Shown: piece by piece, positions 1 through 4,189 of the stretch
How positions within the stretch are numbered: the first letter of the stretch is position 1
Layout: the number at the start of each line of letters is the position of its first letter
Source of the DNA: an uncultured Schwartzia sp.
GTDB lineage: Bacteria > Bacillota > Negativicutes > Selenomonadales > Selenomonadaceae
Length of the DNA: 6,466 nucleotides
Direction: 5' to 3'
Assembly (NCBI GenBank): GCA_905372875.1
Contig: CAJPQU010000112.1
Coordinates: forward strand, 1 to 6,466
Notes under the pieces: generated by a model
Database searches by the model: none
The model's input: the letters and a program-made list of their open reading frames with translations, nothing else
Told to the model about the DNA's origin: nothing
Translations under genes and position numbers: made by a program

Positions 1-1
1 C

Positions 2-184
2 TATTGCACGGTGTGCCGCATCCCGAAAGAGTACGGAGAAAAAACACCGGATGAGAAGCGGGAAAAACTTTCCGCCGCGTACCAACTGGTAATGGCGGAT
101 CTGGCCAAAGAGCGGGCGACGCTTCTCAATATCGAAGATATCCTTGAGGCGCGTCAGCTGCGGCTGGCGGTGCCCAAAAAATAA
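2..184 (+). CDS. 3' end of an unrecognised phage protein (5'-truncated)
   Basis: This frame is open from the left edge of the window and ends at TAA 182-184, giving the last 60 residues of a protein whose start lies outside. I do not recognise the family. The visible part opens with a YCTVC motif, so one Cys pair that could be half of a metal site is present. After it comes a charged, probably helical stretch (about residues 15-50) rich in Lys, Glu, Ala and Leu, and a basic end in VPKK. The other two frames here are closed or carry only an upstream TTG opening of the next gene. It lies 16 bases before the next small gene, on the same strand, and probably shares its transcript. No function can be given. 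The composition fits an early-region phage accessory or DNA-associated protein, but that is only position-based inference. Confidence 0.6.
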   Translation, partial: YCTVCRIPKEYGEKTPDEKREKLSAAYQLVMADLAKERATLLNIEDILEARQLRLAVPKK

Positions 185-200
185 GAAAGGAGAAAAACGG

Positions 201-347
201 ATGGCGAATAAGGCGGGCGTGAAGGAGATTCAAGAAGGATTTAACGGGCTTCTCCGTCTCATCGAGGGGCAGGAGGAAGAGGCGCGGGCAAAGTATCAAA
301 CGGCCCTCAAGACGCTTCTTTCGGAAATGTTGAAGCTTTTAGCATAA
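201..347 (+). CDS. 48-residue hypothetical phage protein
   Basis: This is a very short ORF starting at ATG 201, with AAGGAG at 187-192 and an 8-base spacer. An in-frame TTG at 144 would extend it, but that start lacks a ribosome site and would overlap the upstream gene, so ATG 201 is chosen. The product, beginning MANKAGVKEIQ, is predicted to be almost entirely helical. Leu, Ile and Phe are spaced among Glu/Lys/Ala (for example FNGLLRLIEGQEEEARAKY), and the end is hydrophobic (SEMLKLLA). This suggests a small amphipathic helix or coiled coil that could oligomerise or bind a partner. It has no Cys, signal peptide or long membrane segment. It is the last gene before a GC-rich hairpin at 356-380, so it probably ends the transcript entering from the left. 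I do not recognise the family. Confidence 0.65.
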   Translation: MANKAGVKEIQEGFNGLLRLIEGQEEEARAKYQTALKTLLSEMLKLLA

Positions 348-355
348 GAGAAGAA

Positions 356-380
356 CCCGCCGGTAAGTCCATCCGGCGGG
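356..380 (+). terminator. Hairpin, probable weak intrinsic terminator
   Basis: There is a perfect 8-bp stem, CCCGCCGG (356-363) with CCGGCGGG (373-380), around a 9-base loop. It begins nine bases after the stop of the 48-residue gene. The downstream tract (383-397) is pyrimidine-rich with scattered T rather than a clean T run, so termination may be partial or factor-assisted. Its place at the end of one gene group and ahead of a 157-base gap supports a transcript boundary. Confidence 0.5.
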
Positions 381-504
381 GATATTCCTTCGTCTTTACC
401 CCGGATTTTCAAAAAGCGGCAAAAGGCCGCGTCTCTGCTCGATAAAGGAATTATTATTTAGACATTTCTCTGAAAAAATAAGCAAGTTTAGGAGAGGTCA
501 TATC

Positions 505-1251
505 ATGCCATATATCCATTCCCGGTGGACATCCCAAGATGGGAATTTCATGATAGATAAAAAATATCACAGCTGGCGCTTTATGCCGAAGAAACCGGCG
601 ATAAGGGAACAGCGTCAGCCGAAACGGTGGGGAACGCCCCTCGCCCAAGAAAAGATCAACCAGAGGCGGCGGGTGGAGGAAACCACGCGGCTGATGATGG
701 ATAATTTTCAGCCCGGAGATACGTATTTCACGCTGACTTTTCGGGAAAAGCTGCCGGTCAAGGAGATCAAGCGCCTGGTGGAAAAGTTTAAGCGTCAGAT
801 CCGGGATCGCTTGAAGCAGCATGGGAAAGCGTTTAAGTACCTCTCCGTGATTGAAAATATGGGATTAGCGGCCAAAGGGCGGCCCCATGCCCATATCTTG
901 ACGAACCAGCTGACGGAGGAGGAGCTGCGCTTTGCAGTTTCGATCTGGAAGATGGGGAGGGTGAAGGTAGAGCGTTATGGCGGTGCGGCCATGGACGCGG
1001 CAAAGCTCTCGGAGTATTTCTGCAAAGAAGAAATCGATAAGGAGACGGGGAGCGGGCGGATCGCGCTGTCGCAAAATCTTCTCCGGCGCGCTCCGGTAAA
1101 AGAGATCGTGACGCGCTCGGAGACGTATCGGGAAGAGATACGCGCGCCTAAGGGGTACCGGGTGGTGGAGGCGCTTTCGTACAATGTGCGCACAGATGAA
1201 GGATATCCGATCAAAGTAGCGGTATTCGAGCGAATAGGGGGGAAGCTATGA
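505..1251 (+). CDS. HUH endonuclease, rolling-circle replication-associated (Rep-like) protein
   Basis: This 248-residue protein carries the three ordered motifs of HUH single-strand endonucleases. Motif I is the hydrophobic strand YFTLTF (74-79). Motif II is GRPHAHI (125-131) with metal-binding His128 and His130. Motif III is LSEYFCKE (169-176) with the candidate nucleophile Tyr171 and a Lys at 174. A following IALSQNLLRRAP segment (186-197) resembles the region after the catalytic Tyr in Bacillota rolling-circle replication-associated proteins. Proteins of this class nick one strand at an origin, become joined to the 5' end through tyrosine, and allow rolling-circle synthesis by host enzymes. 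Only one candidate Tyr is seen and no helicase domain is attached, so it is a nuclease-only form. The start ATG 505 has GGAGAGG at 491-497 and a 7-base spacer. The N-terminal 60 residues are very basic. The stop overlaps the next start. The class is well supported; its role in this phage (replication, plasmid-like maintenance or another DNA-nicking job) is inferred. Confidence 0.85.
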   Translation: MPYIHSRWTSQDGNFMIDKKYHSWRFMPKKPAIREQRQPKRWGTPLAQEKINQRRRVEETTRLMMDNFQPGDTYFTLTFREKLPVKEIKRLVEKFKRQIRDRLKQHGKAFKYLSVIENMGLAAKGRPHAHILTNQLTEEELRFAVSIWKMGRVKVERYGGAAMDAAKLSEYFCKEEIDKETGSGRIALSQNLLRRAPVKEIVTRSETYREEIRAPKGYRVVEALSYNVRTDEGYPIKVAVFERIGGKL

Positions 1252-1427
1252 AATTACGGGAGACGATTTGGGAGCTGAAACGGATGAAGGCAGAGCTGCC
1301 TTCGGGATCGCCGGGTGCCATGGCGCTTTCCCGGGCGATCGCCATCGTGAAAAAAGAGAATGAGCGGCATGAGGCGGCGGTGAAGAAGTTTCATGATCGG
1401 CTCCACGGGCGCGGGAAACCGCCCTGA
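1248..1427 (+). CDS. 59-residue hypothetical protein coupled to the HUH gene
   Basis: The ATG at 1248 overlaps the TGA of the HUH gene in an ATGA arrangement, and a GGGGGGAA tract just upstream can act as its ribosome site, so the two genes are translationally coupled. The product begins MKLRETIWELKRMK, contains a small Gly/Pro/Ser turn (LPSGSPGA, 17-24), then a long charged helix (about 25-52), and ends HGRGKPP. It is strongly basic, with no Cys and no membrane segment. A two-helix hairpin that binds DNA or the HUH protein would fit the size and the coupling, but no family is recognised and no function is assigned. The gene is real on the basis of its overlap and its stop two bases before the next reading frame opens; the reading frame has no competing ORF with better signals. 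Confidence 0.7.
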   Translation: MKLRETIWELKRMKAELPSGSPGAMALSRAIAIVKKENERHEAAVKKFHDRLHGRGKPP

Positions 1428-1488
1428 TTTTGGCATACGTCTATTCCGTAGGGACAATTTCGCACGGAAGCCGGGTGCATATTTATGC

Positions 1489-1495
1489 GGGGAGG
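1489..1495 (+). promoter_or_regulatory. Ribosome binding site that fixes the zinc-ribbon gene start
   Basis: GGGGAGG at 1489-1495 sits six bases before ATG 1502. The longer in-frame option, TTG 1430, has no purine-rich site upstream, so this site decides the start. Confidence 0.7.
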
Positions 1496-1501
1496 CGGAG
1501 G

Positions 1502-1795
1502 ATGAAGCTGAAACGAGGGGAAAAAGTCAAAACGGCCTGCGCACGCTGTGGGAAATTTTTTTCGTATGTGTTTTATTCCCGCCGGCGGAATATCTGCGAT
1601 TCTTGCGTGGCCACGCCGCGCCAGAAAGCGAATGTGAGCCTGAAAACGCGACGTCAGCGGCTGCGAAAGGAGCAGGCCGCGCGCAAGAAAAAACAAAAAG
1701 GGCGATTATCGCTGGATGAAAAAATACGTGAAGCGACAAGATTGCACCTCTCGTACGGAAAATATATGGTTCTCGCAAATAGGCGTCAGCATTGA
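1502..1795 (+). CDS. Small four-cysteine zinc-ribbon phage protein
   Basis: This 97-residue basic protein begins MKLKRGEKVK. It carries two CxxC knuckles, Cys13/Cys16 (CARC) and Cys32/Cys35 (CDSC), separated by 15 residues, the pattern of a small zinc ribbon. The middle (about 40-70) is very rich in Arg and Lys and is probably helical. The C-terminal part (about 70-97) reads as a helix ending in LSYGKYMVL, a short motif I associate with small proteins of Bacillota phages lying just before the terminase genes. Nucleic-acid binding is the natural reading of zinc ribbon plus basic tail. A role in late-gene control is possible from its position directly upstream of terS, but it is not shown by the sequence. 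An upstream in-frame TTG at 1430 would add 24 residues but has no ribosome site. Its TGA lies in the loop of the transcription terminator that closes this operon. Confidence 0.75.
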   Translation: MKLKRGEKVKTACARCGKFFSYVFYSRRRNICDSCVATPRQKANVSLKTRRQRLRKEQAARKKKQKGRLSLDEKIREATRLHLSYGKYMVLANRRQH

Positions 1796-1813
1796 GCTGG
1801 CGCCTATTTTTTT
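1777..1813 (+). terminator. Strong intrinsic terminator closing the HUH/zinc-ribbon operon
   Basis: The left arm 1779-1790 (ATAGGCGTCAGC) pairs with 1796-1807 (GCTGGCGCCTAT) through twelve positions, one of them a T-G wobble. The loop ATTGA (1791-1795) follows, and seven T (1807-1813) come next; two further A-T pairs can extend the base. The stop codon of the zinc-ribbon gene is the TGA in the loop, so the hairpin is partly coding. A ribosome finishing translation would cover the left arm, which could link termination to translation. Confidence 0.9.
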
Positions 1814-1861
1814 ATTCCAGAAGCTATTTCACGCGATTTGTGGTAAGTTTGGATTAGAGAC

Positions 1862-2668
1862 ATGAGACACACCGTATACGCGCGGGCGCGCGTGCGAGGA
1901 GAGGGGGCGAAACGAGTGGCGCCGCGGACGAAGAGCGTAGGGAAAAAGGCGGAAAAACGAGACACAGAAAAGACGAAAAAACCGGAGCCGAAGAAAGCGA
2001 AAAAGAGCGCGGCAAAAGCACAACTCCCCAAAGCATTGAAAAATCCGAAAGCGGCAAAGGCGAAGAACGCGGAGCCGGCAGGAAGAAAAAGCGGAGCGAG
2101 AAGCGCGAAAAGCGGCGCGAAGAGCGCGAAACCGGAGCAAAAAGCGGGAAAAGCGGAGCGAAGAGAAATCGGGGAGAAGAAAGAACGGGCGTTCCGGTTT
2201 GTGCGAAACGCAAAGCAGAACGCTTTTCTCAACGCGCTGGCAAAGACGGGAACGGTGAAGGGGGCGGCGCAGCTTTCGGGGGAGAGCCGAGCAAACCATT
2301 ATCGCTGGCTGGAAGACGATGCCTACCGGGTAGGGGTCGGCCGGGCCCGGCAGATGGCGGCGGACCTTTTAGAAGACGAGGCCTGGCGCCGCGGGGTCGA
2401 GGGCGACGAGCGGGCGGTTTACAACAAACACGGCGTCCGGGTCGATACGGTCAGGTATTACAGCGACCGGCTTTTAGAAAAGCTCCTGGCGGCGAACTTG
2501 CCGGAGAAGTATAAAGAGCGCGTGGAGCAAACGGTGGTCGGGGATGGAGCGGCGGAATTTTGCTGGGAAGGAGATGAGACGGATGGAGACGAGGGGCGAG
2601 GCGAGGAAGATCACAATTCCTTACCGGCCGGAAAAGCTCTGGCGGGAGAAGATTCACCCCGGGCTTGA
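1862..2668 (+). CDS. terS: Terminase small subunit with long Lys/Ala-rich N-terminal arm
   Basis: The conserved core is residues 115-223. It starts with a helix-turn-helix, FLNALAKTGTVKGAAQL followed by HYRWLEDD (122-153), the DNA-recognition module of phage small terminases. A helical oligomerisation part follows, with AWRRGVEG and the family-typical end YYSDRLLEKLLAANLP then KYKER (199-220). TerS oligomers recognise the packaging site on viral DNA and regulate the large subunit. The first 110 residues are unusual: about a third are Lys or Arg, mixed with Ala, Pro and Ser, including the tandem units SGARSAK and SGAKSAK, like a histone H1 tail and probably disordered. The start is uncertain. 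ATG 1862 has no clear ribosome site. GTG 1916, after GAGGAGAGGGGG, would give 250 residues starting at APRTKS. The last 28 residues are acidic and are encoded where the terL frame already runs. The gene follows the terminator at 1777-1813 after a 48-base gap, so it needs its own promoter or read-through. Confidence 0.9.
   Translation: MRHTVYARARVRGEGAKRVAPRTKSVGKKAEKRDTEKTKKPEPKKAKKSAAKAQLPKALKNPKAAKAKNAEPAGRKSGARSAKSGAKSAKPEQKAGKAERREIGEKKERAFRFVRNAKQNAFLNALAKTGTVKGAAQLSGESRANHYRWLEDDAYRVGVGRARQMAADLLEDEAWRRGVEGDERAVYNKHGVRVDTVRYYSDRLLEKLLAANLPEKYKERVEQTVVGDGAAEFCWEGDETDGDEGRGEEDHNSLPAGKALAGEDSPRA
1878..1893. repeat. GC-rich perfect palindromic arms at the 5' end of terS
   Basis: ACGCGCG (1878-1884) is the reverse complement of CGCGCGT (1887-1893), with GG between. 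The loop is too short for all seven pairs as a hairpin, so it would act either as a six-pair hairpin or as duplex binding sites for a dimeric protein. It lies between the two possible terS starts. Any function is unknown. Confidence 0.4.
1897..1907 (+). promoter_or_regulatory. Alternative ribosome binding site for terS (GTG 1916 start)
   Basis: A purine tract AGGAGAGGGGG (1897-1907) lies 8 bases before an in-frame GTG at 1916. ATG 1862 has no comparable site, so this is a serious rival start for terS. Using it would leave 1814-1915 as a noncoding leader containing the palindrome at 1878-1893. Confidence 0.45.
2090..2131 (+). repeat. Two tandem 21-bp units in the TerS N-terminal arm
   Basis: Unit one (2090-2110) and unit two (2111-2131) both read AGCGG.GCGA..AGCGCGAAA with few differences. 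They encode SGARSAK and SGAKSAK. The surrounding 300 bases are strongly purine-biased on this strand and repeat AAAGCG/AAAGCGG motifs, which suggests growth of the arm by slippage or unequal repeat exchange. Confidence 0.7.
2568..2573 (+). promoter_or_regulatory. Ribosome binding site that fixes the terL start
   Basis: AAGGAG at 2568-2573 has a 9-base spacer to ATG 2583. It directly abuts ATG 2574, too close for use, and lies after ATG 2544. This site therefore selects ATG 2583. It lies inside the terS coding sequence. Confidence 0.75.
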
Positions 2669-3932
2669 AAAACATCGCTTTTCCGTTCTTGTGGCGCACC
2701 GTCGCTTTGGAAAAACCGTAGGGACCGTCAACCACATGATCAAGATGGCGATCAAAAATAAAAACCGCGCGCCGCACTACGCGTACATCGCGCCCTATCG
2801 CAATCAAGCGAAGATGATTGCCTGGGAATACTTAAAATTCTACGCGCACGTGATCCCGCAGCTTCGCGTCAATGAGAGCGAGCTTTACGTGGAATTGCCG
2901 CGCCGCCGGGCATACGAAGGGTCGGCGGGAGCAAGGATCCATATCGTGGGGGCGGATCATCCCGATGCGCTTCGCGGGGGATATTGGGACGGGGTGATTC
3001 TTGACGAGTATGCGCAGATCAAAAAAGAGCTGTGGGATGAGATCATCAATCCGGCGATCGCCGACCGAAAAGGCTGGGTGATTTTCATCGGCACGCCAAA
3101 AGGGCAAAACCATTTTTACGATATCTACCTCAAGGCGCAGAAAAACAAAGACTGGTACACGGCCCTGTACAGGGCGGAAGACAGCGGGATCTTCGCGGAA
3201 TATGGACGATTTGGACCGGAGGAATTAAGGCGCATGAAGGCAGACATGACGAGACTCGCGATTCGGCAGGAATTGGAATGCGACTTTACAGCGAGCGCGT
3301 CGAATATCCTGATCCCAATCGATACGGTGACGGCGGCGACGGAACGGACGTACCGCAGCGAAGAGATCGCCGGCGCGCCGAAGATTTTAGGGGTCGACGT
3401 GGCGCGCTTCGGAGACGATTCGTCCGTCCTTTTCCGCCGTCAGGGGTTGGTGGCTTATCCACCGATGATACTGGACAATGTGGATAACATGGCGCTGGCG
3501 GGACAAGTGGCTGAAGAGATACGAAGATTCCGCCCGGACGCGGTCTTTATCGATTCCGGCCGGGGCGAAGGCGTCATTGACCGGTTACGTCAGCTTGGTC
3601 ATCGGGTGACAGAAGTTAATTTTGGCGCACGGGCAGACGACGTTGGAAGATTCACGAATAAGCGTATAGAGATGTGGACGCGGCTGGCGAACTGGCTGGA
3701 CGAAGGCGGCTCCATACCAAATATTTCGGAACTTAAGACGGAGCTCACAACGCCGGAATATGCGTTTACAAAGTCGGGGCATTTATATCTTGAATCGAAG
3801 GAGAACATCAAGGAAAAGCTCGGGCGCTCTCCGGATATAGCGGACGCTTTAGCGCTGACATTTGCGTATCGCGTGGCGCCGCCGGAGATGGCAATGGCAA
3901 GGAGAAAGTGCAGCACCGATTATGACTTTTGA
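2583..3932 (+). CDS. terL: Terminase large subunit (packaging ATPase and nuclease)
   Basis: This 449-residue motor protein drives DNA into the prohead and cuts the concatemer. The N-terminal ATPase has a Walker A of the phage type HRRFGKT (39-45), Walker B VILDEY (138-143) with Asp141 and catalytic Glu142, and the coupling motif FIGTPKG (168-174). The C-terminal RNase H-like nuclease shows VDVARFGDD (271-279) with Asp272, VFIDSGRGEG (321-330) with Asp324, and SPDIADALAL (416-425) with Asp418 and Asp421. These are the expected acidic metal ligands, so both activities look intact. Length is normal for the family. ATG 2583 is preferred because AAGGAG lies 9 bases upstream; the earlier in-frame ATGs at 2544 and 2574 lack a correctly spaced site. 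The gene begins inside terS and is followed after 15 bases by the next gene, so it is part of a coupled late operon. Identity is very sure; the packaging type (cos or pac) cannot be told from it. Confidence 0.97.
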   Translation: METRGEARKITIPYRPEKLWREKIHPGLEKHRFSVLVAHRRFGKTVGTVNHMIKMAIKNKNRAPHYAYIAPYRNQAKMIAWEYLKFYAHVIPQLRVNESELYVELPRRRAYEGSAGARIHIVGADHPDALRGGYWDGVILDEYAQIKKELWDEIINPAIADRKGWVIFIGTPKGQNHFYDIYLKAQKNKDWYTALYRAEDSGIFAEYGRFGPEELRRMKADMTRLAIRQELECDFTASASNILIPIDTVTAATERTYRSEEIAGAPKILGVDVARFGDDSSVLFRRQGLVAYPPMILDNVDNMALAGQVAEEIRRFRPDAVFIDSGRGEGVIDRLRQLGHRVTEVNFGARADDVGRFTNKRIEMWTRLANWLDEGGSIPNISELKTELTTPEYAFTKSGHLYLESKENIKEKLGRSPDIADALALTFAYRVAPPEMAMARRKCSTDYDF

Positions 3933-3947
3933 AAGGGGGTGAAAAAT

Positions 3948-4181
3948 ATGTGCACAGGAGGAGGCGGCGGAAGTTATACGCCGGCGCCCGCGCCAAAGGT
4001 GGATCCGGTGCCGACGCTGGTCACGGACAACGGACAAAACAGCACGCAGTCGGCAGCAAAGAAGGAACGGAGAAAGAAGGGGCAAAGCTCGAACGTCTTA
4101 GCCGCGGATCGGGACACGATTTTAGGCAGCGTAGCGGGCGGCATGACCGGAGATACGTCCGGCCGGAAAACGCTGGGGTGA
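3948..4181 (+). CDS. 77-residue Gly/Pro-rich protein between terL and portal
   Basis: ATG 3948 is preceded by AAGGGGG (3933-3939) with an 8-base spacer; a GTG at 3939 overlaps that site and is not used. The product opens MCTGGGGGSYTPAPAP, a flexible Gly/Pro stretch. It continues with a polar Asn/Gln/Ser part, a basic patch KKERRKKG (about 41-48), and a conserved-looking end with DTILGSVAGG and a final RKTLG. It is probably largely disordered. Small proteins that begin with Met-Cys/Gly-rich sequence and end in a KTLLG-like motif are common beside podovirus portal genes. T7 gp7.3, a small tail-assembly protein, occupies the corresponding place just before the portal gene. Homology to gp7.3 is not shown here; the virion or assembly role is inferred from position and composition. 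Cys2 is not part of a lipobox, and there is no signal peptide. Confidence 0.8.
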   Translation: MCTGGGGGSYTPAPAPKVDPVPTLVTDNGQNSTQSAAKKERRKKGQSSNVLAADRDTILGSVAGGMTGDTSGRKTLG

Positions 4182-4189
4182 GGTAAAAC

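Noticed and set aside
416..430. Small hairpin GCGGC/GCCGC with a five-base loop upstream of the HUH gene
   Set aside because: A five-pair stem with no T run is too weak to call as a terminator or riboswitch.
459..480. Possible promoter (TAGACA followed by an A/T-rich patch) upstream of the HUH gene
   Set aside because: The -35-like hexamer is imperfect and no convincing TATAAT-like element lies about 17 bases on. A promoter is likely in 381-490 but cannot be placed.
1393..1719. Alternative 108-residue + frame overlapping the zinc-ribbon gene
   Set aside because: It lacks a ribosome site and has no domain features, while the other frame has four well-spaced Cys, a good ribosome site and a stop at the terminator.
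1804..2299. Long open frames on the - strand opposite the TerS N-terminal arm
   Set aside because: They are created by the purine-biased, stop-poor repeat composition of the + strand. They lack ribosome sites, give Phe/Arg/Ser-rich low-complexity proteins, and lie opposite a good TerS frame.
2340..2351. Perfect 12-base palindrome GCCGGGCCCGGC inside terS
   Set aside because: It lies in a conserved coding segment of GC-rich Gly/Arg/Ala codons, where such palindromes arise readily; nothing else marks it as a site.
2544..2582. Longer TerL start at ATG 2544 or 2574
   Set aside because: The AAGGAG at 2568-2573 is correctly spaced only for ATG 2583, and the family N-terminus (PYRPEKLW) needs no more upstream residues.
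3955..3970. AGGAGGAGGCGGCGG just after the small-gene start, resembling an internal ribosome site
   Set aside because: It simply encodes the Gly run, and no start codon lies at a usable distance downstream.
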